A DNA stretch of 22,261 nucleotides, from positions 1 to 22,261 of the forward strand of contig JAEOTL010000342.1 of assembly GCA_016839845.1 (NCBI GenBank), in the 5' to 3' direction. The translations under genes and the position numbers were made by a program. Shown in pieces: positions 1-8,301 of this stretch. Position 1 is the stretch's first letter. Every line of letters begins with the position of its first letter. The notes below the pieces were generated by a model. It searched no databases. It had not been told where the DNA came from and worked only from the letters and a program-made list of their open reading frames with translations. The DNA is from Promethearchaeota archaeon (GTDB lineage Archaea; Asgardarchaeota; Lokiarchaeia; Sigynarchaeales; SOKP01).

Positions 1-687
1 CTAGAAACATTCCGAAAACTCGATAACAAATTTAATATTTACACAATGGGCTTTATAAATAAATACGTCTTAAGGGGAAGATGGGGCGGAAGAGTGGTTC
101 CTTTAAATAAAAATATTAGTATTGATGTTAAATTTATTCCTTCCCAAGAGATTTTAGAGATCTTACATCGTTCAAAAGTAGTAGGAATTGGAGAATGTTA
201 TTGTAGAGCAGTTCAAAGAAAACATGGAAATGATAATTGTGAGCATCCCCTTCATACATGTATCCATTTTGGTCCAGGTAAATCTTTATATGAAATTCCG
301 TTCAAATCAACCAACCTCAAAAGGGTATCAAAAAAGGAAATTAATCAATTACTAGAAGAATGTGATGAAAGAGGTCTTCTTCACCAACTAATTTATTTCC
401 CTAATCCGCAATTTTACTATATAGTTTGTAATTGCTGTCCATGCTGTTGTGTTGTTTTAAGCAAGTTTCTTGAGAAAGGTTCTCCTCAAATGATTAAAAG
501 TGACTTTTTTGCTGAAACTGACGATAAAAAATGCGTTCATTGTGGAAAATGTATAAAAGAATGCCATTTTAAAGCAAGGACCATCCGCAATAGTCGATTA
601 AAATTTGATTCAAAGAGATGCTTTGGTTGTGGACTCTGTGTTTCTAAGTGTCCTCATCAAGCTATTGAATTAATTAAAAAAGAATAG
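1..687 (+). CDS. Cys-rich iron-sulfur protein with C-terminal 2x[4Fe-4S] ferredoxin domain (5' partial)
   Basis: The reading frame is open to the left edge. The first ATG (position 46) has no SD and the codons before it read as protein, so the true start probably lies outside the window. Numbered from that ATG, the C-terminus has two classic CxxCxxCxxxC sites (C163, C166, C169, C173 and C192, C195, C198, C202), which fits a bacterial-type ferredoxin domain carrying two [4Fe-4S] clusters. Upstream are further cysteines: CYC at 51-53, C65, C72 and a dense run at C128-C135 (CNCCPCCC). This arrangement resembles a family of anaerobe redox proteins annotated only as 4Fe-4S binding proteins. No signal peptide or membrane segment is seen, so it is probably cytoplasmic. 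It converges with the ATPase gene across a 32-bp gap. The redox role is well supported; partner and substrate are unknown. Confidence 0.8.
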   Translation, partial: LETFRKLDNKFNIYTMGFINKYVLRGRWGGRVVPLNKNISIDVKFIPSQEILEILHRSKVVGIGECYCRAVQRKHGNDNCEHPLHTCIHFGPGKSLYEIPFKSTNLKRVSKKEINQLLEECDERGLLHQLIYFPNPQFYYIVCNCCPCCCVVLSKFLEKGSPQMIKSDFFAETDDKKCVHCGKCIKECHFKARTIRNSRLKFDSKRCFGCGLCVSKCPHQAIELIKKE

Positions 688-719
688 GAAAGATGAAACA
701 GAACGTAACTCAATGTTTC

Positions 720-2876
720 CTAATGGACTTCTAATTCTTCTTCACAATAGGGACAATGTAGTGGCAATTCTTCATCACAAGATTCCAATTCTTCACTACT
801 TATAATATTTTTCCAACAAATCAATTTATCTCCTTTTTGGACCATGTCCCGGCCATGATGCTGTGGTATAATATCTTTAGTTTCACAATTCTGGCAGATT
901 ATCATTTTAGCTTCGCTTTCTACCTTTTCCCTTGAAATTTCTTTGTAGTGAAATTTGAATTTAAAGACAGTTAAGCTATTTAAAAGAACTAGTAATGAAA
1001 CACCCATATCTCCAATCCCTACAGCAAACCACAAGTTCATTAGTCCGATAACCGTTAATATTGCGAAAGAAACCTTTACAATAATAGAAGTCCAAATATT
1101 TTGCTTGATTTTCTTATTTGTTTTTTTCGATATGTCAATATATGTTAAAATTTTCTTTAAATCATCATTGATTATAATTATATCAGCAGTTTCGATTGTT
1201 ATATCCGTAGCAGAGGCTCCAATGGCAATTCCTAAGTCAGATAAAGCAAGAGCAGGGGCGTCATTTATCCCGTCACCTACCATTGCTACTCCTTTATATC
1301 GTGATTTCAAGTTTTCGATCTCTTGCAATTTTTGGTCAGGTAAATGTTCACCGTAAGCTTCATCGACATCTAAGCATGCACCAATAGAATCACAAACTCT
1401 TTGGTTATCACCAGATATTAAAATTGTTTTATATCCTCGCTTTTTTAATCCGTCTACTAAAATCGGAGCGGAAACTCTCAGTACGTCTCTAATCGAGAGA
1501 ATTCCCAGCAATTTTTTTTGAGTTCCAAGTAAAATCGGAATAGTCCCTGATTCTTCAATTTCTTGAATATCATCAGAAGGGAGTTCATAATTTAGTTCTT
1601 TAACAAAATTCCGACTCCCAACGTAAAAGAGCTCTCCATTTATTTTTCCTTTAATTCCTTTTCCTTTAATGATTTCAAAGTCATCTACAGACTGAAATTT
1701 TAGCTTCATTTCCTTAGCATGATTAACTACAGTTTTACCAATAGGATGCTCTGAAAGAGCTTCTAGACTTGCAGCAATACTTATAACGTCTGATTTAGTA
1801 ACCCCATTGTATGCGTAAATATCGAAAACTTTTAAATTTCCTTCAGTTAATGTCCCCGTTTTATCAAAAGCAAATATTTCAATATCCTCTATTTTTTCGA
1901 CAAATTTATTCCCTTTAACTAATATCCCTTCCCTTGCTTGCTTCGTCAAAGAGGCAATATTCGCCAAAGGTGTAGACAGTGTGAGTGCACATGGACAGGA
2001 TACTACTAAAAGAACTAATCCCCTGTAAAACCAATCATAAAAAGGAAGATTAAATATAAGAGGAATGAACATAACGAAAATGGACGAAAATATGATAATT
2101 GGAGTATAATATCTTGCAAATTTTTCGATAAATCTTTCATGCTGGCTCTTATTTTGCTGGGCAATCTTTACACTTTCAGCAATCTGAGCAACGATTGTGT
2201 TTGAGCTTTCTCGGGTAACTTCTATATCAACAAAACTATCTGAATTTAAACTCGCAGCAAAAATTTCATCACCTTTTTTCTTGAATACGGGTACAGACTC
2301 TCCAGTTATCGCGCTTTCATCGAAATATGAGCTTCCTTTAACAATTACCCCATCTAACGGTACCTTCATACCTGGTTTTATCCCTACAATACTACCAATA
2401 ATTACTTCTTTTGAGGGAACATTCTTGTAACCATCTTCAGTTTTAATGAGCGCGTCATCAGGAGCTAGTTCGAGCAATTCTTTTATTGCATTCCGAGATT
2501 TATCCGCAGTAATTTCTTCTAAGCGTTCAGCTATTGCATATAGCAGTAGTGCAGTTGCCCCTTCTTGACCGTGAAAAATAAAGAAAGACGCAATAGCGGC
2601 TACAATCATTAAAATATTTGCAGTAATCCTTTTATGTTTAATATCTTCTAAAGCCTCTCTTGCCACACTTGAACTTGAAAGGAAGATTGAGAGTATTGCA
2701 AACGTTTGGTCAATCCAAATTAGCTCAAAAAACAATTCTAAAATGATAGAGATTGTTAGAAGTATACCAGAAGGGATTAGGAAGTACCAAAAATTTTCTT
2801 CAAAGAAGGACTCGTGTTCTAAATCTTCCTCGTCATCTTGGCAAACTGAACTAGAACATTGTATGGTAGTTATCAA
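720..2876 (-). CDS. Heavy-metal P1B-type ATPase, Zn2+/Cd2+/Pb2+ export type
   Basis: This is a full-length (718 aa) cation-exporting P-type ATPase of the inner membrane. Visible motifs are TGES (191-194) in the actuator domain, the metal-site CPC (294-296) in a membrane helix, the phosphorylated Asp of DKTGT (D338), the P1B-specific HP (377-378) and GDGIND (534-539). A late helix carries D623-x-G625, a feature of the P1B-2 subgroup (ZntA/CadA), so Zn/Cd/Pb is more likely than copper. It has no N-terminal GMTCxxC domain. Instead the N-terminus is a short Cys/Asp/Glu/His stretch (C7, C12) and the C-terminus a Cys/His tail (C661, C664, H673, H674, C687, C700, H707, C708, C711), a likely metal-binding appendage. 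The start is TTG, supported by AGGTGA at 2880-2885, 3 nt upstream; the nearby ATG is out of frame and soon stops. It lies 127 bp downstream of etfA and probably has its own promoter. Confidence 0.93.
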   Translation of the reverse strand: MITTIQCSSSVCQDDEEDLEHESFFEENFWYFLIPSGILLTISIILELFFELIWIDQTFAILSIFLSSSSVAREALEDIKHKRITANILMIVAAIASFFIFHGQEGATALLLYAIAERLEEITADKSRNAIKELLELAPDDALIKTEDGYKNVPSKEVIIGSIVGIKPGMKVPLDGVIVKGSSYFDESAITGESVPVFKKKGDEIFAASLNSDSFVDIEVTRESSNTIVAQIAESVKIAQQNKSQHERFIEKFARYYTPIIIFSSIFVMFIPLIFNLPFYDWFYRGLVLLVVSCPCALTLSTPLANIASLTKQAREGILVKGNKFVEKIEDIEIFAFDKTGTLTEGNLKVFDIYAYNGVTKSDVISIAASLEALSEHPIGKTVVNHAKEMKLKFQSVDDFEIIKGKGIKGKINGELFYVGSRNFVKELNYELPSDDIQEIEESGTIPILLGTQKKLLGILSIRDVLRVSAPILVDGLKKRGYKTILISGDNQRVCDSIGACLDVDEAYGEHLPDQKLQEIENLKSRYKGVAMVGDGINDAPALALSDLGIAIGASATDITIETADIIIINDDLKKILTYIDISKKTNKKIKQNIWTSIIVKVSFAILTVIGLMNLWFAVGIGDMGVSLLVLLNSLTVFKFKFHYKEISREKVESEAKMIICQNCETKDIIPQHHGRDMVQKGDKLICWKNIISSEELESCDEELPLHCPYCEEELEVH

Positions 2877-2909
2877 TAATCACCTATATACATGTTATTT
2901 TTCCTTACA

Positions 2910-2920
2910 TTAGAATCTAA
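2910..2920. promoter_or_regulatory. Short palindrome upstream of the metal ATPase gene, possible operator
   Basis: TTAGAATCTAA is a perfect 5+1+5 palindrome. It lies between a weak TATA-like ATTATA on the minus strand (about 2932-2938) and the TTG start at 2876, close to where transcription would begin. That position suits a metal-responsive repressor, but no regulator gene is nearby and short palindromes are frequent in AT-rich DNA. Confidence 0.2.
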
Positions 2921-3003
2921 CATTTATGGTGTATAATCCCATTTATTTCAGAATAATTTCAAATAAGGAGATTTTTAAATAATTTTTATTTTGTATAGAT
3001 TTT

Positions 3004-4209
3004 CTAAGATTTGTTATCTTTACATAAATTAAGGAAATGAGGAATTATTTCAAATAAATCCCCTACAATTCCAAAATCTGCAACTTTAAATATTGGGGCT
3101 TCAGGATCACTATTTATGGCCACAATTATATCACTTGTTTGCATTCCTACTAAATGTTGAATCGCACCGCTTATTCCTAAAGCAAGATATAATCTTGGTG
3201 ATACTGTTTTTCCTGATTGACCTACTTGAATTGGATGCTCTGTCCACCCAAGTTCTACTAACGCTCGCGAGCTTGATACTGTCCCTTTTAATTCTTGAGC
3301 AAGTTCTTGAATAACTTTTAAATTTTCCCTAGTTCCTATGCCTCTCCCAACCGATATTAAAATATCTGAATCTTCAATATTGATGGTTTCGGATTTAGTA
3401 CTAAATTCCTCAAGAATCGTTGTTCTAATACTTTGTTTTTCTAATTTTAAATTATATTTTTCTACTTGACTTTTATTTGGTTTTTCCAGTTTAGTCATGG
3501 AAAAAGTATTAGGCCTAACTGTTGCCATTTGTGGTCTTGTGTACGGAGATAATATGGAAGCCATTATATTACCACCAAAGGCAGGCCGAGTCTGAACAAG
3601 TTGCTTTTGATTATTAATTGATAAACCTGTACAATCTGCCGTTAACCCTAAATTAAGTCTGGCTGCAATTCTAGGTGCCAATTCACGTCCCTTTGCTGTT
3701 GCACCATATAACATAATAGATGGTTTTTTATCTATTATTAATGAAGTAAGTGCTGTAGTATATCCATCAATTGAAAATTCACCTAACAATTCATGTTCGT
3801 AGAGATAAACAATTTCCGCACCATAATAAAATAAATCATCGATTATCGTTGATATCCCGGGAGAACCAAGAACAGCTACAGCAACTTTTTCATTAAGCTC
3901 ATTATTTAGTTCCAGTGCTTTACCCAATAATTCATAAACGACTTTTTTGAATTGTAACTGTCCCTCATTAATCTCTATTTCCCCCCATATTATAATTCCT
4001 TTAAAATTTTGAAGTTCTTCCGGGAGGACAATCTTACGCAGTATGCTAAGGGCTTTAAATCTACATGCATTAACGCACGCATTACATAATGTGCAATTCT
4101 CAAGTACTCTCGCGATATTTTTCTCTGGATCAACGATTATTGCACCATAGGGGCAAATTTTTTCACAAATTTTACATCCCGTGCATTTATTTTCATCAAT
4201 TTGAAGTAT
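3004..4209 (-). CDS. etfA: Electron transfer flavoprotein alpha subunit with N-terminal 2x[4Fe-4S] ferredoxin domain (LctC-like)
   Basis: The frame encodes about 401 aa. Residues 1-55 form a two-cluster ferredoxin domain (C9, C12, C15, C19 and C39, C42, C45, C49). Then comes EtfA domain I (from about 70) and the FAD domain, with the GQSGKTVSP segment (about 330-338), the GISGAIQH motif (about 345-352) and a DFGIVGD end segment (about 378-384). Ferredoxin-fused EtfA is typical of electron-bifurcating/confurcating ETFs such as LctC and CarE. Oddly, no ATG, GTG or TTG occurs in frame between an upstream stop (4318-4320) and a TTG at 3927, which lies inside domain I and would delete the ferredoxin. 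An AGGTGG site at 4217-4222 lies 7 nt before an in-frame ATA (4207-4209), chosen here; ATT at 4213-4215 is only 1 nt from it. A sequence error (ATG read as ATA) or frameshifting from etfB is possible. The coding content is certain; the start is not. Confidence 0.85.
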   Translation of the reverse strand: MLQIDENKCTGCKICEKICPYGAIIVDPEKNIARVLENCTLCNACVNACRFKALSILRKIVLPEELQNFKGIIIWGEIEINEGQLQFKKVVYELLGKALELNNELNEKVAVAVLGSPGISTIIDDLFYYGAEIVYLYEHELLGEFSIDGYTTALTSLIIDKKPSIMLYGATAKGRELAPRIAARLNLGLTADCTGLSINNQKQLVQTRPAFGGNIMASILSPYTRPQMATVRPNTFSMTKLEKPNKSQVEKYNLKLEKQSIRTTILEEFSTKSETINIEDSDILISVGRGIGTRENLKVIQELAQELKGTVSSSRALVELGWTEHPIQVGQSGKTVSPRLYLALGISGAIQHLVGMQTSDIIVAINSDPEAPIFKVADFGIVGDLFEIIPHFLNLCKDNKS

Positions 4210-4229
4210 TACAATTCCACCTAGGCTCT

Positions 4230-5030
4230 TTATATAATCTCTTTTTCTTTTAAAAACGTAAATAATTTGTTTGCAGCATTCTGTGAATCGGTACCATCGA
4301 TAATTTCTCCTGTTTTTTTAGCGGGAGGATTAAAAACTTTGACCACTTGAGTAAATGAGCCATTAAGTCCAATTTCACCATCATCCAAATTTAATGAATC
4401 AGCACTCAATATCTCCAAAGGCTTTTTCCTAGCCTCAATCATATCCTTCATAGAGGGTAACCTTCTAATAGTAGAAGGGCCTTTACTTATAGTAACCAGA
4501 GCAGGTAAACGAGATTCAATAACTTGATACCCCATCTCGGTTTCTTTATTGACATTAATTTTTTTTTTTTCAATAGATATGTCGAAACCATAATAGATAT
4601 GGGGAATTCCCAAGTTTTCAGCTAATTCAGCAGGCACTTGTGCAGTATCCCCATCAATTGCTTGTTTTCCTGCTAGGATTAAATCATAATCTCCTATTTT
4701 TTTTAATATTCCTTCTTTTAATGTTAATGCTGTAGCCCAAACATCTGATCCTGCAAACTTCCTATCGGATAATAGGTATGCCCTGTCAGCTCCTAACTCC
4801 AAACATCGTATTAGTGCATATTTAGCTTGAGGTGGTCCCATTGATATAGCAATAATCTCCATTTTTAGATCAAAATACTTTTCTCTTAGATGTATGGCCA
4901 TATCTAAAGCATATTCACAAAATGGATTTAATATAGACTCTACGCCTTCTCTAATCAATGTACCGGTCTTGGGATTGATCGCTACTTTATTTGCCTCAGG
5001 AACCTGTTTGATTGTTATAACAATTTTCAT
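4230..5030 (-). CDS. etfB: Electron transfer flavoprotein beta subunit (LctB/CarD-like)
   Basis: This 266-aa protein is the EtfB half of an ETF heterodimer that binds FAD and, in bifurcating types, takes part in NAD(H) chemistry. Recognisable segments are INPKTGTLIREGV (about 18-30) and AGKQAIDGDTAQV (120-132), the conserved nucleotide-binding loop of EtfB. The first segment is the form found in anaerobic LctB/CarD/AcdB-type proteins, which suggests a confurcating ETF more than a respiratory one; this is an inference from motif style. The ATG is 3 nt downstream of the dehydrogenase stop and has no SD, pointing to translational coupling. etfA follows within about 20 nt. Near its 3' end the gene carries TTT TTA AAA in frame, a potential slippery site. 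Confidence 0.93.
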   Translation of the reverse strand: MKIVITIKQVPEANKVAINPKTGTLIREGVESILNPFCEYALDMAIHLREKYFDLKMEIIAISMGPPQAKYALIRCLELGADRAYLLSDRKFAGSDVWATALTLKEGILKKIGDYDLILAGKQAIDGDTAQVPAELAENLGIPHIYYGFDISIEKKKINVNKETEMGYQVIESRLPALVTISKGPSTIRRLPSMKDMIEARKKPLEILSADSLNLDDGEIGLNGSFTQVVKVFNPPAKKTGEIIDGTDSQNAANKLFTFLKEKEII

Positions 5031-5033
5031 GAT

Positions 5034-6692
5034 TCAATTTGTCTCAACATTAAAACTAACTATATTGCCATAATTTAGGATCAAAAATGGATCGAATTTC
5101 TTCTTGATTAAACGCATTTCTTCCAGATCATTAGGACTATACATAGTTTTCAGGAATTCTGTTTTAATCTTTCCAATCCCATGTTCTGCAGAAATGGTTC
5201 CACCATAACCTACTGCTCTTTTTGCAAACTTTTCATAGATTCTTTCTCCTAATCTCAATTCTTCCATATTTTTTGGGAGAATATTGACGTGCACATGATT
5301 TTCCCCAATATGTCCAAAAATAACATAATCTAGCTTCTCCTTTCGTAAAACATTGTGGTAGTCATCCATCATATTCCTGAAGTGGATGTCTGGTACACAA
5401 ATATCTGTTCCGAGTTTATGAATTTCAGGAAATTGTTGTTTCCTGTTAGCAATAATTGAATTGACATTTTCTGGGAGGGTATGTCTAAAATGTTTTAATC
5501 TAGATATTTCACGATTTTCATAACCTGACCAGCTATTTGATAAACTAGTGTTACTTTTTTTTGCGATCTTCTCAATCTCACCGAAAATTTCATCGATTTC
5601 TTCTTCAGAATATGGAACATCGAAAAAAATTGCAGATTTCGCCTCTACTGGAATTTGAGGCATATTTATCGGGCCGGGATCTTTGATTTGTACATTTTTT
5701 ATGAGATCTAATGCTTGCTCTGAAAAATATTCAATGAACTCTGGAGAGATAGTTCGATTATTTCGTAAAAGTTCTACAAAAGTTATGGAATCTTCTTCAG
5801 ATTTAAAGAATAATACATTAGAAACTAGAGGTTTCTTTTCAATAATCCAAATATCAATCTGTGTAATAACTCCTAAAATACCCTCACTACCAATGAACAG
5901 ATCTATTAGATCCATTTTTGGTTTAGAATAAATTCCAGCAGCATTTTTCACTGAAGTGTTGAATATATAATTTGGGATACTAAACTGCAACTTCTTCCCG
6001 TTAGTTTTATTTATAATAAAGATTCCTTCGCTTGATGCAAAATATTCTCCTCGTTGGATATCTAATATATCACCTGAAGTTAATAGAACTCTTAATCTCT
6101 TAATCCATTCTCTTGTAGGACCATATTTTAAGGTTCTTGCCCCAGACGCATTGGTTGCTACTGTTCCCCCGATTGTAGCAGACATTTCCGTTGGATCAAC
6201 TGGATAATGAAAAGATTCTTGTCTTTCCTTAAAACTTTTAATTGCATCAGGAGTCAATTCTGGAATATTGTCAAGCTCTTTCCTCATTAATATTTTATCT
6301 ATATCGTTTAAGGTGATTCCCGGTTCAACACGTAGGAAATAATAATTTTTCTTTTTGTCAAATCCAAATCCAAGAATTTTATTCATTTTCTCAGTGGATA
6401 ATACAGAACCAGACGTTGGAACGCAAGCTCCCACGATTCCGGTTCGAGCTGCACTAACATATGTTCGAATTTTGTTATTTTGTAAAAAATTTAACACAGA
6501 TACAGTTTCAGCTTCAGATTTTGGAAAAAATAACCAATCAGCAGTCCCATTTAATTTACTTTCATCCATGAGATAGGTTGGATAATCTTCTAAAATTTTA
6601 GATTTCCCTTTAATAGCTCTTATATTGTCAAGTAAAATCTCCTTAGAAACAACTTCTGCATTAATAATATTTCTAGACATCGAAATATCCAT
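5034..6692 (-). CDS. FAD-linked lactate/glycolate-type dehydrogenase (GlcD/LctD family)
   Basis: This 552-aa flavoprotein oxidises a 2-hydroxy acid, probably lactate or glycolate. The N-terminal FAD-binding domain (PCMH/VAO fold) shows the PTSGSV segment (92-97) and VDPTEMSATIGGTVATNASG (165-184). The C-terminal FAD-oxidase domain has GHIGENHVH (460-468) and SAEHGIGKIK (501-510), both conserved in the GlcD/DLD family. An extra segment of about 25 residues (about 138-163) precedes the FAD motif. There is no iron-sulfur extension, so it needs an outside acceptor; the adjoining etfB and etfA encode the obvious one, as in the LctBCD complex of Acetobacterium. The ATG at 6692 was chosen; M5 is an alternative. 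No SD is visible, and a TTAAAATTAA stretch about 30 nt upstream may serve as promoter. Substrate and stereospecificity cannot be read from sequence. Confidence 0.92.
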   Translation of the reverse strand: MDISMSRNIINAEVVSKEILLDNIRAIKGKSKILEDYPTYLMDESKLNGTADWLFFPKSEAETVSVLNFLQNNKIRTYVSAARTGIVGACVPTSGSVLSTEKMNKILGFGFDKKKNYYFLRVEPGITLNDIDKILMRKELDNIPELTPDAIKSFKERQESFHYPVDPTEMSATIGGTVATNASGARTLKYGPTREWIKRLRVLLTSGDILDIQRGEYFASSEGIFIINKTNGKKLQFSIPNYIFNTSVKNAAGIYSKPKMDLIDLFIGSEGILGVITQIDIWIIEKKPLVSNVLFFKSEEDSITFVELLRNNRTISPEFIEYFSEQALDLIKNVQIKDPGPINMPQIPVEAKSAIFFDVPYSEEEIDEIFGEIEKIAKKSNTSLSNSWSGYENREISRLKHFRHTLPENVNSIIANRKQQFPEIHKLGTDICVPDIHFRNMMDDYHNVLRKEKLDYVIFGHIGENHVHVNILPKNMEELRLGERIYEKFAKRAVGYGGTISAEHGIGKIKTEFLKTMYSPNDLEEMRLIKKKFDPFLILNYGNIVSFNVETN

Positions 6693-6761
6693 AGATTCAA
6701 TCTGGTTGTAATAAAATGAATTAATTTTAAGAAAAAAGGTTTAAGGTTTAATGATGATTTT

Positions 6762-7658
6762 TCATTTTACTACATAGACAAGTTTTTGACCTTCTTCTTC
6801 TTCAAGGTTTAAAGCACGTCGTACAGCATTTCTGATAAGATACCCCCCTACATGCAAAATTGAGTCTTTTAATATCGAATCTTGATCCATAGAGGCATTA
6901 CAAGGATAGGCATGATGGGCTTTACTGATTCTTTCGTTTAAAGAGAGGTTTCCACTTTTACCATTTTTAAAGTATTTGGATTTTAGTTGCTGACAAACGT
7001 AATAACTACTTCCACATGGGGCTGATTGAAGTACACAGCAGTCTTCAATTGATTCCCCATCTTTACTCAATAAGAAGGATACGATTGGGACCCCAATTTT
7101 GTAATAATCAATAAATTCATGTATAAAATTGTGCTCTTTTGTCAAATGAAATCCAATTTTATTGTGTTCATCGAATTCTCGACTTAACGCACAGAATGGT
7201 TTAGGAAATGCTGCCTGAATTCCAAACGTTTCAAAATCTTCTAACACTTGAACTTGAAGCCCTGCAGGGGCCCATTTTGGATTCTCTATAGGAACTATTA
7301 CGGCTTTTAAACTCTCCTTATCTTTAAGGTACATTGGTAGACCAGAGAGTAAATCTTGATGAATCCCCACAACTAAGATAAAGTCAACTGGGGGAAGGTT
7401 TTTTGGTAAATATTCTTCTGGATCTTCGATAAAATCAGGAACATTTTCCCCAATCTTCTCATAGAAGTAAATTGAATTAGAAAAACTCTTGAGATGTTCT
7501 CGACACTTGTCACATTTTACATTTTGTTCTAAAGTCTCGCACGCTTTGCAGAATTCTTCATTGTTAATGAGGTTCCCGGCAAATTTTTGTGCCAACATCT
7601 CTGTATCTGGGTGTGTTCCGTATAATATTCCTATTGTATAATTTTTATCGATCATCAT
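6762..7658 (-). CDS. DUF166 family protein
   Basis: This 298-aa protein matches my recollection of the archaeal DUF166 family, sometimes labelled thymidylate synthase on thin evidence. Family-like segments are the early YGTHP (13-17), an EDPEEYLP segment, VVGIHQDLLS, VPIENPKWAP, FPKPFC, APCG (C215) and HHAYPC (248-253). The N-terminal part carries CxxC twice (C37, C40 and C49, C52), a possible zinc or iron-sulfur site. It is upstream of, and on the same strand as, the dehydrogenase-ETF genes with a 69-bp gap, so cotranscription is possible. That gap also has a CCTTTTTTCTT stretch that may end transcription. Two tandem ATG codons begin the gene and a TATA-like box lies about 40 nt upstream. 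The function is unknown. Confidence 0.8.
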   Translation of the reverse strand: MMIDKNYTIGILYGTHPDTEMLAQKFAGNLINNEEFCKACETLEQNVKCDKCREHLKSFSNSIYFYEKIGENVPDFIEDPEEYLPKNLPPVDFILVVGIHQDLLSGLPMYLKDKESLKAVIVPIENPKWAPAGLQVQVLEDFETFGIQAAFPKPFCALSREFDEHNKIGFHLTKEHNFIHEFIDYYKIGVPIVSFLLSKDGESIEDCCVLQSAPCGSSYYVCQQLKSKYFKNGKSGNLSLNERISKAHHAYPCNASMDQDSILKDSILHVGGYLIRNAVRRALNLEEEEGQKLVYVVK

Positions 7659-7698
7659 TAGAAGTTAACTTATTTGTGTTTTTATTTGTATTTTTAAT

Positions 7699-7708
7699 AA
7701 TTTATAAC
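7699..7708 (-). promoter_or_regulatory. TATA-like box for the DUF166 gene
   Basis: On the minus strand this reads GTTATAAATT, an archaeal TATA-like element about 40 nt before the tandem ATG at 7658. That would give a short leader without SD. The call rests only on similarity and spacing. Confidence 0.4.
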
Positions 7709-7777
7709 AGATTTAACCATTTTGCTGAACATGTTCATATTTTAAAAAATGATTAGTTGCCCTAGTAAGTATAAAGT

Positions 7778-8239
7778 CTATAAACTTACTCCATATGAGG
7801 CCATAGTAGTTTTGCTTTCACCTACTTTGACAACAATACTTTTTGCTTTATATACGTCTTTTACTTTATCATGAATATACTTAGCAAGAAGTTCACTTGT
7901 AGTCGCGGGAAGAGGTAGAAAAAAGACATCAGAACGAGGAAAAACATATTTTTTGGAATTTGCTATAACTTCTACTGAATCTTCTTCCTCAATTATTTTC
8001 AAATCATTAGCCTGTGAAGGTATTAAAATATAATGATCCATTGGCTCTATTATTGCTTTCAACGTCTTATTTAATTCGATGAAATCAACGACAAAATAAT
8101 TTTCATCTAATTTATCACTAATTTCAACGGATACGTAATAATTGTGCCCATGAAGTCGAGAGCATTGAGAAGGTTCTTTCAAAAAATGACTTGCACTGAA
8201 TTTAATTTCCGCTGAATTAAGATGTACTTTAAACACCAA
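7778..8239 (-). CDS. queD: 6-carboxy-5,6,7,8-tetrahydropterin synthase (QueD/PTPS family)
   Basis: This 153-aa protein is a T-fold enzyme that makes 6-carboxytetrahydropterin on the route to preQ0 and, in archaea, archaeosine in tRNA. Zinc ligands are visible as H18, H30 and H32, with the catalytic Cys in the QueD-type pattern Cx3HGH (C26). Further conserved parts are MDH (67-69), PATTSELLAKYI (111-122) and GES (140-142). The start is TTG, supported by GGGTGA (8246-8251) 6 nt upstream; a GTG is the next codon. It is divergent from the gene carrying QueC, the later step of the same pathway, which strengthens QueD over a pyruvoyl-tetrahydropterin synthase role. Genes for QueE and the GTP cyclohydrolase step are not in the window. 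Confidence 0.92.
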   Translation of the reverse strand: MVFKVHLNSAEIKFSASHFLKEPSQCSRLHGHNYYVSVEISDKLDENYFVVDFIELNKTLKAIIEPMDHYILIPSQANDLKIIEEEDSVEVIANSKKYVFPRSDVFFLPLPATTSELLAKYIHDKVKDVYKAKSIVVKVGESKTTMASYGVSL

Positions 8240-8301
8240 ACTAGATCACCCTATTTCATTCCTCACTTCACATTGCTATTGAATAGAATGATCACTTTTG
8301 C

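Noticed and set aside
955..1356. 133-aa plus-strand frame over the P-type ATPase
   Set aside because: It is fully antisense to conserved ATPase motifs, including GDGIND. No independent evidence supports it.
3004..3927. EtfA starting at the TTG at 3927 as a 307-aa protein without ferredoxin
   Set aside because: The frame upstream continues EtfA domain I (KGIIIWGEIEI...) and two ferredoxin motifs, so this start would cut a conserved fold. The upstream region is clearly coding.
4190..4200. ATG triplet near the etfA ferredoxin start
   Set aside because: It is out of frame with etfA (it reads M-K-I-N-A-R) and does not give the Cys motifs.
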